Origin: JBGQBN01 sp041494805
Lineage (GTDB): Bacteria > Acidobacteriota > Terriglobia > Terriglobales > Acidobacteriaceae
NCBI GenBank assembly: GCA_041494805.1
Contig: JBGQBN010000008.1
Span: forward strand, 1 to 64,000
Direction of reading: 5' to 3'
Length of the DNA stretch: 64,000 nt
In this document: positions 48,803 to 57,980 of the stretch, one piece after another
Layout: the number at the start of each line of letters is the position of its first letter
How positions within the stretch are numbered: position 1 is the first letter of the stretch
Program-made: the position numbers and the translations under genes
Notes under the pieces: generated by a model
Databases searched by the model: none
The model's input: the letters and a program-made list of their open reading frames with translations, nothing else
Told to the model about the DNA's origin: nothing

Positions 48803-49200
48803 ACCCCGGCGGACGAGGCGGCTGCCCCTATGCGGCTTGATGAGGAGTCTATTGTCGTGAAACGAAAGAAGAGCAACCCGAAATCAATTCGAAGGTGGAG
48901 CTTGCCAAGCCGTGAACACGACCGGACAGAAGACCCTGCAGATGAGTCGCGCACACACACCGGAGGCCTTTCACCGAACGTTCCAGTGTCCGAGGAGTAC
49001 ATTCATAGCCTTCTCGGTTGCTGCAAGGGTGAAGGCTCGCTGGTAGAGGCCCGGGAACGTGAACATAGACGGGACGAGCGAGCTAAGAGCCAAAAGCTAA
49101 GGGCCAGAAGCCGAGAGCTGAGAGCCCAGCATCTGCGCAGCTAGTGGGCGGATGAGGGTGCCCCCCAGCGGCGAATGCTAGAATCGGCGCGATACCCAAA
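48803..49200. other. Gap between the unknown gene and kdsC
   Basis: An open frame at 48830-49144 (104 residues, polar, Arg/Glu-rich at its end) covers most of the gap. Its C-terminal third comes from AGCTAAGAGCCAAAAGCTAA iterations (about 49080-49132), and I see no family or ribosome site, so I do not call it a gene. It could be a small hypothetical protein. Confidence 0.35.
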
Positions 49201-49827
49201 ATGCAATCTCCCAAAATTCGCGCAAAGAAAATCAAACTCCTCCTGTTCGATGTGGACGGCGTCCTCACCGACGGCAAAATCTTCGTCTTTCCCGCGCCTG
49301 CCGGGGCGCAGCAGACCACGCAAGAACACTCTGCCAGGCACGGAAGCCAGGGCGGCTTCGGGCTGGTCAGCCAGAGCATGATCGAAGCCAAAGGCTTCCA
49401 CGCTCACGACGGCACCGCGATTTCCTTGGCCCGGCTGGCTGGCATCAAGACCGGGCTGATCACCAAGCGCATCTCGGAAACCGTCGCGCTTCGCGCGCGC
49501 GACCTGAAGTTGGAGCATGTGCATCAGGGGATTCAGGACAAGCTGACTTGCTTCGAGGAAATCCTGAGGCAGGAAGGGCTTAAGCCGGCCGAGGCCGCTT
49601 TCGTGGGAGACGATGTTATCGACTTGCCCGTGATGCGGAACTGTGGACTGGCCATTGCTGTGGCCAACGCCCGCCGCGAGGTCAAGCAGGAAGCGCACTA
49701 CGTGACCGCTCACTCTGGCGGAGATGGTGCGCTTCGCGATGCGGTTGAGTACATCCTGAAGGCGCAAGGGAAGTGGAAGCGAGTGGTCAGCGAATACACC
49801 TGCGAGCGTAGCCCTAAACGTTCTTAA
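49201..49827 (+). CDS. kdsC: Kdo 8-phosphate phosphatase (HAD family)
   Basis: The 208-residue HAD phosphatase releases phosphate from Kdo 8-phosphate. D17 and D19 (FDVDGVLTDG) are the nucleophile and acid/base; ITKR holds the Thr/Lys motif; GDDVIDLPV binds magnesium. It has a ~25-residue insertion after the first motif (FPAPAGAQQTTQEH...), which I believe is usual in acidobacterial KdsC. It belongs with kdsA (60865) and kdsD (58560), about 10 kb away on the other strand, so the pathway is scattered here. ATG start; the last ~10 residues look variable. Confidence 0.88.
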   Translation: MQSPKIRAKKIKLLLFDVDGVLTDGKIFVFPAPAGAQQTTQEHSARHGSQGGFGLVSQSMIEAKGFHAHDGTAISLARLAGIKTGLITKRISETVALRARDLKLEHVHQGIQDKLTCFEEILRQEGLKPAEAAFVGDDVIDLPVMRNCGLAIAVANARREVKQEAHYVTAHSGGDGALRDAVEYILKAQGKWKRVVSEYTCERSPKRS

Positions 49828-49854
49828 CTCTCAAACGTCAGTATATTCGGCCTG

Positions 49855-50050
49855 ATGAACATAAGGATCATTGCCGTAGGAGTGTGCCTGGTCTTTTCCA
49901 CCGTGAGCGTGGCTCAGGCGGGCGACTCCTCGAACGCAAACGGTGGTTCGACGGCTTGATGGCAGCACAATTTCGTCTGTAGAAATTGACCGCACAGGTT
50001 GGTGGCGAAGCTTAGATACGCGCCAGCATCCGCTCCGGCAAAAGAACAGC
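49855..50050 (+). pseudogene. Remnant of a secreted beta-lactamase-like (serine hydrolase) gene
   Basis: A frame from 49855 encodes a signal peptide (RIIAVGVCLVFSTVSVAQAG) and stops at 49959. In the next frame (from 49943) the sequence RRLDGSTISSVEIDRT follows, like the N-terminal block just after the signal in acidobacterial beta-lactamase-family serine hydrolases. Then the similarity ends. No SxxK active site remains. It is a frameshifted, 3'-truncated remnant. The rest of 49828-50209 holds no gene. Confidence 0.5.
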
Positions 50051-50209
50051 CCACCGGTTGTCTGCTTGGGGCGTGCTCGGGTCAACAACCGGCGGGCTAC
50101 CGTTTCTCCTTACTCACCCTGTTGTTTTCAGGAGTATTGCCAAGTTTAAACCCAAGTCGGGGAAAAAGTTTCGCCGCCGCCCAGGATTTTCTCCGTTTCC
50201 CTGGCGGGC

Positions 50210-51016
50210 TTATTGCGGTATGGCAACGGGCCGGGCGGCCATTAGTTCGGTGAAGCGGGGGTCCTTGCGTAGTTCGGCGAACTCTATGTCCTTGTAAACA
50301 TTATTGATATCTTTGTAGCCTTCCTCCACCGCCCGGCGCAGGTGTTCCAGGGAACGGTCGGCTACCCCGATCTTGGCGTAGAGTTTGGCCACGACGTAGT
50401 CGTAGCGGGCGCGGTCTTCCGGGGAGGGCAACTGAGCGGTCACGCCGGCCCGGGAGGTTCGTTCCAGAACGTCTGGATCCAGTTGCAAGGCCTGGGCATA
50501 GGAGATTGCGGCTTTCTCGAACTCTCTCCTGGAAAAGTAGGCGGCTCCCAGATTGCTGTGGTAGGAGGCGGCGTCCGCTCGCAGTTCAATCCCACGCAGG
50601 TACTGTTTGATTGCCTTCCCGTAGTTCCTTTCTTCGTAGTAGACCACGCCCAGATTGTTGTACGCGTCGGCATATTGACGATCATTCTTGATGGCGCGTT
50701 CAAAGTCCTTCCTGGCATCCCTGAAGCGCTGCATCAAAAGCAGCGTGATACCAGTCTTGTTGTAAAGCTGAGAGTTGTCAGGTTTTTTCGCCAGTGCCGC
50801 ACGGTAGTAGTCGAGCGCGTCGAGGTAGGCCTTTTCTACTCTTAGCTGGTCACCGCGCGCTTCCAGTTCTGCCACCGAAGCTCCCGGCGACGGAGGCTCG
50901 GCGTGCCGCACGGGGGCAACTATCTGTACCTGTTCGGCGAGGGAGACCTGGGCTCGGAGATCAGCTGAGGGGAAGACTGCCAGGGCCAGGGCGCAAAGGA
51001 GAAAGTGACGATGCAT
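50210..51016 (-). CDS. Exported tetratricopeptide-repeat protein
   Basis: The 268-residue protein has a signal peptide (about 1-22) and four or five TPR units (about 50-185), for example DALDYYRAALAKKPDNSQLY, DARKDFERAIKNDRQYADAY and KAIKQYLRGIELRADAASYH. TPR solenoids bind proteins; here probably in the periplasm. The C-terminal YDYVVAKLYAKIGVADRSLE...ELRKDPRFTELMAAR pattern is common in acidobacterial TPR proteins. It lies 70 bp downstream of the PBP1A gene, on the same strand, so a shared envelope role is possible but unproven. Confidence 0.88.
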   Translation of the reverse strand: MHRHFLLCALALAVFPSADLRAQVSLAEQVQIVAPVRHAEPPSPGASVAELEARGDQLRVEKAYLDALDYYRAALAKKPDNSQLYNKTGITLLLMQRFRDARKDFERAIKNDRQYADAYNNLGVVYYEERNYGKAIKQYLRGIELRADAASYHSNLGAAYFSRREFEKAAISYAQALQLDPDVLERTSRAGVTAQLPSPEDRARYDYVVAKLYAKIGVADRSLEHLRRAVEEGYKDINNVYKDIEFAELRKDPRFTELMAARPVAIPQ

Positions 51017-51085
51017 TCAACAACCTCCCGGAAACGCCCGGCCTAGACTGCGGCGCCCGTCGCGGCTTCAGGCCCCGTGCTACTT

Positions 51086-53635
51086 CTAGTGGGGGGCGTT
51101 GCCGCTATTGTCGGGCGGTTTGGGCGGCGGATTGTTAGACGGTTTGTCGTCCTTAAAGATACCCGCTATCTTGCCAAAGAAGCCCTTTTTCTTCTTGGGG
51201 TCGTCGGTCCCGGGTTGAGTGCCTGGAGGCGGGAGTGGTTTGTCGCCTCCCAGGCCAAACATGCGGGAGAAGAAGCCGCCGACGCCGGTGCTCTGATCGC
51301 AGGTTTCATTGGGTTCGGTGCCGGCAACGAAGGCAGCGGTGTAGGTTTCGGGACAGGCGGGCGTGGCCAGGCGGTTGGTGAGCTTGTCTAACTGTACATC
51401 CACCACGCCGGCGGGCTGGCTGAACGATCTTGTATCCGAATACTGCGGCAGGGTGACGGCCTTCTTCATGAATTCAGCCCAAATGGGCGCGGCCGTCTGA
51501 GCTCCGCTCAGGCGCAGGTCGCTGTAATCGTCATAGCCGACCCATACGATGCAGAGCAAATTGCTGGTGTAGCCGGCGAACCATCCGTCGTGTGAGCTTC
51601 CAGTCTTGCCCGCCGCGGGAGCGTTGAAGCCGCGGGTGCGAACCCCGTAGGCGGTCCCGAAATTCATCACGCCTTCCATCATGTCGGTCATGACGTAGGC
51701 GATGCGTGGATCCAGGACAGGCCGTCTTTCCGGTTTGAAGTCCATCACTACATCGCCTTTGGCGTTGCGCACCGAGTTGACCATGAGCGGCGAAATACGG
51801 ACGCCTGCATTGGCAAAGACGGTGTAGGCGGCGGCCATGTCCAGGGGAGTGGCATCGTAGGCGCCCAGGGCCATGGCGGGAGTCGCTTTCACGGACGCGA
51901 TCCCCGCGTTCCTGGCCAGGTCGGCTACCTTGTCGTAACCCACTTGCTCGGCCAGCTTGACGGTTGCGTTATTCAGGGAGAGGGCCAACGCGTACCGAGT
52001 CGTCACCTGGCCGTGATACTCCTCTTTATAGTTTCGCGGTTCGTAGATCTGGTCGCCATAGGAGAAGGTAGTGGCTTGGTCGTCAATCAGCGAGGTGGCC
52101 GTGAAGACCGGGTTGGCCCCGTCCAGCGCGGTATTCATGGCTGCGGCATAGACGAATGGCTTGAAGATTGAGCCGGTGGGGCGCCTCGCCACCGCGTGGT
52201 TCAGCTGGCTGAAGCCATAGTTACGGCCACCTACTAAGGCCAGCACTTCGCCGGTGTGGGGGTCCATGGCAACCAGCGCTACTTGCGCCTGGGGCCCGGG
52301 CTGCACCTGGGTTTCGAACTTGTTCTTGCCCACTTTGACCCGCTTGGAGCGCAGCTTTGTGACCTGGTCATCCACCAGCTTGATGCCTAGTTCGACGGCC
52401 TGGGCGGCGGCTTTCTGCAGTTCGGGATCAAGCGTGGTGTAGATGCGATAGGACTGTTCGTTTAACTGGTGCTCATCCATTTTGCTGATCAGCGTGTCGC
52501 GGACCAGGTCCACGAAGTAGGGTGCGTCGCTGGCCTCCACATTGGGAGGAGCGAGTTTCAGGGCCGTGGCCTTGGCTTTTTCCGCGTCAGCTTTGGTGAG
52601 GGCATGGGTCTCCACCATGGCGTCCAGTACAAGGTTGCGGCGCTCGAGCGCACGCTCGGGATGGCGGTAGGGAGACAGGAAGCTGGGCGCCTGGATCAGT
52701 CCGGCAATCAGCGCGGCCTCGGCCGGGGTTATGTCCTTGAGATCCTTGTTGAAGTAGGCCCGCGAGGCTTCGGCAAAGCCGCTGATGGTGAACGAGCCCC
52801 GCTGACCGAGGTCTACCCGGTTGGCATAGAACTCGAAGATCTGCTGCTTGCTGAATTTCTGCTCCAGTTCGGTGGCAATGAGCATTTCCAGCAACTTGCG
52901 CTTCACGGTTTTCTCCGGGGTGAGGAAGAACGCCCGGGAGAGCTGCATAGTGATGGTTGATCCGCCCTGCTCGTGCCGTTGATGCGTGAAATCAATAAAG
53001 GCAGCCTCGGCCAAGCGGATGTAGTTCACTCCGCCATGTTCGAAGAAGCGGCGGTCTTCGATGGCGAGCACGGCGTCCACCAGGACCTTGGGAATATCTT
53101 CATACTTGACCAGTTGCCGCTTGGAGCGTTGTTCGGCGTCAAACAGAGAGGCCACCATCTGCGGCTCGAGCTCGTAAGCGGCGAGGTCGCCGGTTCTGCC
53201 GGTAATGCTGTCCACCTGTCCGCCGTGAATACGAATGGTGGCCGGCTCGGGACTGTGGTAGGAATCGGGCCCGGGCTTGATCTCGATGCCGTCGTTCAGC
53301 AGACGGAAGCTGCCCATTAAGGACTGGCCATCCTTCTCCGAATAGCCGGCGCGCCGGAGCTGTGCGGCAATATCCCGGGTCTCGATCTTCTCTCCCACCC
53401 GGAGCGGGTGCGCTATGGCATAGATCGTGGCGGAGTTGCTGAAGACCGGTCCTTTGAAGCGCTGGTCGATGATGCGGTCATACTTGACGTAGTAATAGGA
53501 GAAAAGACCTCCGCCCAGGGTTGCGAAGACGAGGAAGACGGTCAGGGCGGCGCGCAGCACCGGGTCACGGGAAAAGAATCCCTTCCCGCCCTTTCCATTC
53601 GGCTTGCTTCTCGGAATCTTGAGTTTAATAGTCAC
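51086..53635 (-). CDS. mrcA: Penicillin-binding protein 1A (class A)
   Basis: The 849-residue bifunctional enzyme polymerises and crosslinks peptidoglycan. An N-terminal membrane helix (VLRAALTVFLVFATLGGGLF) leads to the GT51 transglycosylase (EDRRFFEHGGVN, with catalytic Glu; RHEQGGSTITMQL). An UB2H-like segment follows the helix. The transpeptidase shows TGSIFKP (SxxK), SLNN (SxN) and KTGSSHDGW (KTG). A proline/glycine-rich C-terminal tail (PPPGTQPGTDDPKKKK) is of unknown role. ATG at 53635; typical length for class A PBPs. Confidence 0.95.
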   Translation of the reverse strand: MTIKLKIPRSKPNGKGGKGFFSRDPVLRAALTVFLVFATLGGGLFSYYYVKYDRIIDQRFKGPVFSNSATIYAIAHPLRVGEKIETRDIAAQLRRAGYSEKDGQSLMGSFRLLNDGIEIKPGPDSYHSPEPATIRIHGGQVDSITGRTGDLAAYELEPQMVASLFDAEQRSKRQLVKYEDIPKVLVDAVLAIEDRRFFEHGGVNYIRLAEAAFIDFTHQRHEQGGSTITMQLSRAFFLTPEKTVKRKLLEMLIATELEQKFSKQQIFEFYANRVDLGQRGSFTISGFAEASRAYFNKDLKDITPAEAALIAGLIQAPSFLSPYRHPERALERRNLVLDAMVETHALTKADAEKAKATALKLAPPNVEASDAPYFVDLVRDTLISKMDEHQLNEQSYRIYTTLDPELQKAAAQAVELGIKLVDDQVTKLRSKRVKVGKNKFETQVQPGPQAQVALVAMDPHTGEVLALVGGRNYGFSQLNHAVARRPTGSIFKPFVYAAAMNTALDGANPVFTATSLIDDQATTFSYGDQIYEPRNYKEEYHGQVTTRYALALSLNNATVKLAEQVGYDKVADLARNAGIASVKATPAMALGAYDATPLDMAAAYTVFANAGVRISPLMVNSVRNAKGDVVMDFKPERRPVLDPRIAYVMTDMMEGVMNFGTAYGVRTRGFNAPAAGKTGSSHDGWFAGYTSNLLCIVWVGYDDYSDLRLSGAQTAAPIWAEFMKKAVTLPQYSDTRSFSQPAGVVDVQLDKLTNRLATPACPETYTAAFVAGTEPNETCDQSTGVGGFFSRMFGLGGDKPLPPPGTQPGTDDPKKKKGFFGKIAGIFKDDKPSNNPPPKPPDNSGNAPH

Positions 53636-53879
53636 GGCTACAAGGGCCGAGCTGCTCTAGTGGTTAGATGGCGCAGTGTGCCAGCGCCGTTTCCCCAGCA
53701 CGACAAATTTCCTTCCCGCGGCCCAGGCGGAGAGGTCCACATCCCACAGACCGGCTGCTTCGAGGGATGGCTCATTCTAACCTGTCGTCCTGCATTTTTG
53801 TTGCTGGTGGGATTGGCAGTGAGGTACGCCGGCTTGGGGGTGATCCCGACAAGCCGGCGGGGTTGTTTCCGACCGAAAC
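53636..53879. other. Intergenic region between PBP1A and propeller lipoprotein
   Basis: No gene or clear signal is evident. It holds a GCCGGCGGGG dyad near 53849-53862 and little else. It should contain the PBP1A promoter, which I cannot place. Confidence 0.4.
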
Positions 53880-55109
53880 TTAGTTCGTTACCGCGAAGGG
53901 GAAGTTCGAGACCGCCAAGTCCGGTACGGTGTGGGTGAGCGCCCCGGTATTCGGATCTGCGGTCAGCACCGAGAAACCGGCGCTGGTCGCGCAAAACATT
54001 TCGGCACCGCTCTGATCAAACTTGCACTGGGTTGCGGTGGGCAAACTGGCAAAGGGAGAACCCGATAGCGCGGTAAGTGCGCCGGTAGTCGGATCGAGCT
54101 GATAGCCTTCGATGGCGGAAATGGTCGTGCTGCCGGGATCGTTGCCCTGCACGTAAACGAACTTTCCATTGGGACTGATGACAAAATCGAACGGCGCCGA
54201 TGTGGTGGGGAACGGCGAACCCGCCACTTCGCTGAGGGCTCCCGTCGTAGCATCAATGGCCATGACGTGAATGTGTTGGTCGAGCGCCAAACCGAAGGCG
54301 TCTTGTATTTCCGCGACTCCCAGAAGGAATTTGCCGCTGGGATCCGCATGCAGCTGGGCGACGCCCATATTGAAGGGGCTACCCGCAATCTCAGAAAGCG
54401 CGCCGGTATTCTGATCAATGGAGAACGCCGCGAGAGGGGTCGAAAAGTTCAGCTGGCCGGCATAGAGAAATTTTCCCGTCCCGTCCACGGTGACGCTATC
54501 GGCCGAGAAGAGGTTGAAACTGGTGAAAGGCGAACCGGGAGCCTCGGTCAGCGCTCCAGTGGTGGCATCGATCTTAAATACGGAAATCGATCCACTGATT
54601 TCACTGCCGACGAAAAGGAAACGGCCCAGTGGGTCAGCGACTGCCGTGTCTGCTGCAGCTCCCGTGGGCGTCAAAGCAAAGGGACTTCCCGTAATCGAAG
54701 TCAGTCCTCCGGTCGCATGATTGATGGACAAGGCTTGCACGACTGAATTGACGTCGCCGAACGGGAGATAAAGGAATTTCCCGCTGACTACGGTCATGTC
54801 GTCGATGGCGCTGCCCGCGAGCGTCGGGGGGGTAAGTCCCGTCACTGTCGTAAACGCGCCCGTGGTACTCAGGCTGGCGACCTCGACGTCGCTCGCGCCC
54901 AGATAGTAGACGAAAGCTGCCGCGGGACCACCCGGTCCACCGGAGCCGGGACCGCAAGCGGTGCCCTGCTGTGCTTTGCTGCCGCCAGAGCCACTGCCGG
55001 TGGAGCCGAAGCTCGTAGTGGAGCAGCCTCCGCCGCACCCGGCCAGCAAGACCAAGGCCGCGATTACCAACAGCAAGGAAAAGAAAACTCTGTTTACTGA
55101 CCTCATCAC
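53880..55109 (-). CDS. Beta-propeller lipoprotein (lactonase-like fold)
   Basis: The 409-residue protein has a lipoprotein signal (RVFFSLLLVIAALVLLAGCG), a low-complexity Gly/Ser-rich linker (TTSFGSTGSGSGGSKAQQG), and six or seven blades of about 50 residues with the pattern dattGaLt.v.GSPF....p..v..dpsGkfly. The repeated INHATGGLTSITGSPF, IDATTGALTEAPGSPF and IDQNTGALSEIAGSPF strings resemble the 6-phosphogluconolactonase-like seven-bladed propellers. No lactonase activity is implied. It likely sits on the outer membrane after processing by Lgt. Confidence 0.88.
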   Translation of the reverse strand: MMRSVNRVFFSLLLVIAALVLLAGCGGGCSTTSFGSTGSGSGGSKAQQGTACGPGSGGPGGPAAAFVYYLGASDVEVASLSTTGAFTTVTGLTPPTLAGSAIDDMTVVSGKFLYLPFGDVNSVVQALSINHATGGLTSITGSPFALTPTGAAADTAVADPLGRFLFVGSEISGSISVFKIDATTGALTEAPGSPFTSFNLFSADSVTVDGTGKFLYAGQLNFSTPLAAFSIDQNTGALSEIAGSPFNMGVAQLHADPSGKFLLGVAEIQDAFGLALDQHIHVMAIDATTGALSEVAGSPFPTTSAPFDFVISPNGKFVYVQGNDPGSTTISAIEGYQLDPTTGALTALSGSPFASLPTATQCKFDQSGAEMFCATSAGFSVLTADPNTGALTHTVPDLAVSNFPFAVTN

Positions 55110-55262
55110 ATCCTCCGTACCACAGACTCTCGAACGCCGCGCACACCCAGCCAGGTCGCTGCGAGCGGGCGTAATTTGCTCGGGAGCGCGGCTTCCCGGA
55201 TGTTAGGTCGTTACCAAAAGAGGAAACAAGATTACTGAAGTAAGGGGTGGTAGCAATGCAGA

Positions 55263-55315
55263 TTCCCTCTTGCGGAGGTCAGGGTTCGGAGGTCAGGGGT
55301 CGGAGGTTGCGGGGT
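55263..55315. repeat. GGAGGTCAGGGTTC iterated repeat
   Basis: Units of GGAGGTCAGGgTcGGAGGTT follow one another, imperfectly, about 17 bp apart. Like the other short iterations in this window, they fill the space between two genes. Confidence 0.55.
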
Positions 55316-55330
55316 CCGTGCTGCAGGCGT

Positions 55331-55687
55331 CTAGAAAGCGCCCTTGTTCTTGGTGGAGGGATCGAAGTTCAGGTCGAGGGGATAGCCCGGAAAATCCACG
55401 TGCACAGTGTACTTGGCCTCGATCGCTAAGGAACCAGTGCCTTGGGAACCGCTGCGGTGAACCTTGATCTGTTCCCGGGCGACGGGGATTTCCAACTCCT
55501 GCGCCTTCTTGAAAATGGTGTCCCGAATGGCATCCTCGGACTTGGTGCTATAGGTGGCCATGCGGGCTTCGGTTTCGAGGGCATCCTCGAACTGGTAGTT
55601 GGAGAAGTAGGGTGGAATCAACTCCGCGCTCACGTACACCACTGCCACAATCAAGAAAATTCCGAGAACAAGTTTGGCTGTACCCAT
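55331..55687 (-). CDS. DUF4845-like membrane-anchored protein
   Basis: The 118-residue protein has one N-terminal helix (about 4-22, TAKLVLGIFLIVAVVYVSAE) and a soluble, outward-facing domain (about 25-115): FSNYQFEDALETEARMATYS and LEIPVAREQIKVHR, then an EAKYTVHVDFPGYPLDLNF strand pair. The pattern resembles DUF4845, a family of unknown role found in acidobacteria and proteobacteria. It lies 36 bp downstream of proS on the same strand, so the two are probably cotranscribed. Confidence 0.75.
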   Translation of the reverse strand: MGTAKLVLGIFLIVAVVYVSAELIPPYFSNYQFEDALETEARMATYSTKSEDAIRDTIFKKAQELEIPVAREQIKVHRSGSQGTGSLAIEAKYTVHVDFPGYPLDLNFDPSTKNKGAF

Positions 55688-55723
55688 AAAGCGCTCACTT
55701 TTGGCCGCGCACCAACAGGCAGA

Positions 55724-57496
55724 TCACGGGCGCGCAGGCCTTAAAACCTTTTCGAAGTAATCGGTTATTGCCGCGATGCTAGCATCCTGCATTTGCCGTG
55801 TCGAGCGCTGAACGATCTCTACAGTACCTTCGGTAACCTTCTTGCCGACGGTGACACGAAAGGGTATGCCCACCAGGTCAGCGTCTTTGAACTTCACCCC
55901 TGGCCGTTCGTCCCGGTCGTCGAGTAACACGTCGTAACCAGCGGCTTCTAGACGGCGGGCGATGTCCTCGGCGGTGGTTTTGAGCTTTTCGTCGCCGACG
56001 TTAGTGGGCGTGACGACGATTTCGAACGGCGCAATGGACGGCGGCAACCAGAAACCGTTCTCGTCATTGCTTTGCTCGACGGCTGCGGTGAGGATGCGCT
56101 CCATCCCGATGCCGTAGCTGCCCATGATGAGCGTGACCTCTTTGCCGTTGCGGTCGAGCACCCGCGCACCCATGGACTCGGCATATTTATAGCCGAGCTT
56201 GAAGATGTGTCCGACCTCGACCGCAGTGTCAATGCGCAGGGGCGCGCCGCAGTTGGGACAGGCTTCACCCGCGGTGACGCTGCGCAAGTCGGCGTAGGCT
56301 GTGGGTTGGAAATTGTGGCCGGGCGTCACATTTTTCAGATGGTAGTCCTCTTGGTTGGCGCCGGAGATCAGGTTCTTGCGGCCTTCGAGAGCCTGGTCAA
56401 CCAACAGGATGGGCCGGTCGAGGTCTTTCGCGTCTTTCGCCCAGTCGATCCCGATGGGACCGAGGAAGCCTGCCGGAGACTTGAAGAGCTGTTTGATTTC
56501 GTCTTCCTGCATGGGCCGGGTTTCTTTGCCGCCTACGGCGGTAGAGAGCTTGGCCTCATTGAGTTGGTGATCGCCGCGCATCAGGACTACGACCGCGCGC
56601 GGCTTGGCTTTGCCAGTCTTGAGATCGTCTTCGGTCGCCATCAAGGCCAGAGTCTTGATCTTGTTCTTCGGCGACACGCCGAGGAAGCGCGCTACATCCT
56701 CAATTGTCTTCATCCCTGGGGTGTGCACTTCGAGCGGCTTGCCTTCTCCGGCCGGTGCGAGATCCTCGACGGGCGCCAGCTTCGAGGACGCCTTCTCCAG
56801 GTTGGCGGCGTAGTTGCATTTTTCGCAGCTCACGATCTGGTCTTCACCGGCGGGAGTGCGCACCATGAATTCCTCGGATTGGGAGCCGCCCATGGCGCCG
56901 GAGTGGGCGTCGATGACCATGTATTTCAGCCCGCAGCGGTCGAAGATGCGGCAATAGGCTTCGCGGTGCTTCTGGTAGGAGGCGTCGAGACCGGCAGGGT
57001 CGAGGTCGAAGGAGTAGGAGTCCTTCATCATGAACTGGCGAATGCGCAAAAGGCCGGACTTGGGCCGCGGCTCATCGCGAAACTTGGACGCGATCTGGTA
57101 CCAGATTTGCGGCAACTGCTTGTAGCTGCGCAGTTCCTTGCGGGCAATTTCGGTCATGACTTCTTCTTCGGTCATGCCTAAACAAAGATCGGCGCCCTTG
57201 CGGTCTTTCAGGCGAAACAGGTTGTCGCCCATCACCGACCAGCGGCCGCTGGCCTCCCACAGTTCGCGCGGATGCAGCGCCGGCAGATAGAACTCCTGGC
57301 CGATCTTGTCCATTTCCTGGCGAACGATGCCCATGATTTTATTGAAGGAGCGCTGTCCGAGGAAGAGATACGAGTAGATTCCGGCCGCGAGCTGGCGGAT
57401 GTAGCCAGAGCGCACCAGGAACTTGTGGCTCGCGACCTCGGCGTCCGCCGGGGCTTCGCGGAGAGTGGGGATGAAAAGTTGTGACCAGCGATGCAT
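55724..57496 (-). CDS. proS: Prolyl-tRNA synthetase (bacterial type)
   Basis: ProS charges tRNA-Pro. The 590-residue enzyme has class II motif 1 (SGRWSVMGDNLFRLKDRKG-type region) and motif 2 (FRDEPRPKSGLLRIRQF), the bacterial INS editing insert (about 230-390, with AGEGKPLEVHTPGMKTIEDV), motif 3 (MGSYGIGMERIL) and a C-terminal anticodon-binding domain (PTNVGDEKLKTTAEDIARRL). This is the bacterial form rather than the archaeal/eukaryotic type. ATG at 57496; length is usual. Confidence 0.97.
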   Translation of the reverse strand: MHRWSQLFIPTLREAPADAEVASHKFLVRSGYIRQLAAGIYSYLFLGQRSFNKIMGIVRQEMDKIGQEFYLPALHPRELWEASGRWSVMGDNLFRLKDRKGADLCLGMTEEEVMTEIARKELRSYKQLPQIWYQIASKFRDEPRPKSGLLRIRQFMMKDSYSFDLDPAGLDASYQKHREAYCRIFDRCGLKYMVIDAHSGAMGGSQSEEFMVRTPAGEDQIVSCEKCNYAANLEKASSKLAPVEDLAPAGEGKPLEVHTPGMKTIEDVARFLGVSPKNKIKTLALMATEDDLKTGKAKPRAVVVLMRGDHQLNEAKLSTAVGGKETRPMQEDEIKQLFKSPAGFLGPIGIDWAKDAKDLDRPILLVDQALEGRKNLISGANQEDYHLKNVTPGHNFQPTAYADLRSVTAGEACPNCGAPLRIDTAVEVGHIFKLGYKYAESMGARVLDRNGKEVTLIMGSYGIGMERILTAAVEQSNDENGFWLPPSIAPFEIVVTPTNVGDEKLKTTAEDIARRLEAAGYDVLLDDRDERPGVKFKDADLVGIPFRVTVGKKVTEGTVEIVQRSTRQMQDASIAAITDYFEKVLRPARP

Positions 57497-57597
57497 AGAA
57501 AGTGATTCCCTTGTGTGGGGAAGCCGTCATTGTAACTGATTGTGTGGAGAGGACTAAACCGCTGGTGTCGAGTCCAGCACAACCTGAGTCGGAGCCG

Positions 57598-57912
57598 ATG
57601 CGCTATGCTCTCTACATGCAGCCGAAGAAGCGGAAGAAACTGAAGATCACAAAAAGCAACTCGGGTAGCTCCCCGTATTCCACAAATGTACAGTCCCTGA
57701 TCGATTCAGATCCTCTGCTACAGTTGTGCGGCTCCGGCAAAGACCTCTGGGCCGACGAGCACGCGGATGACTACGTCCGTCGCCTGCGCGAGGACTGGGA
57801 CGACCGCACTGCGTGGGAAATCGTCGAGGAGGAAGCAAGAGTTAGGCGCATTGCCAAAGGAACAGATCCTTCGGAACCTAAGGTTCATCAGGACGACAAA
57901 GCGAATAGCTGA
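57598..57912 (+). CDS. Antitoxin-like small protein
   Basis: I start at the ATG at 57598 (GGAG about 3 bases before), giving 104 residues; a second ATG lies at 57616. The tail of the protein, LCGSGKDLWADEHADDYVRRLREDWD, is a recurrent block in small bacterial proteins that, as I recall, resemble VapB-type antitoxins. The basic start (QPKKRKKLKITKS) may bind nucleic acid. No VapC PIN-domain gene follows, so it is an orphan here. The family assignment is a pattern match only. Confidence 0.6.
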   Translation: MRYALYMQPKKRKKLKITKSNSGSSPYSTNVQSLIDSDPLLQLCGSGKDLWADEHADDYVRRLREDWDDRTAWEIVEEEARVRRIAKGTDPSEPKVHQDDKANS

Positions 57913-57980
57913 CCGGCATCCCTAACCTTCCCGCGCCTTTTGACTCGCCTCTGCTGCCAAGATAGAATCGGCCTAGTCCA

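Noticed and set aside
56072..57181. 369-residue open frame on the + strand
   Set aside because: Antisense to proS, whose class II motifs are complete.
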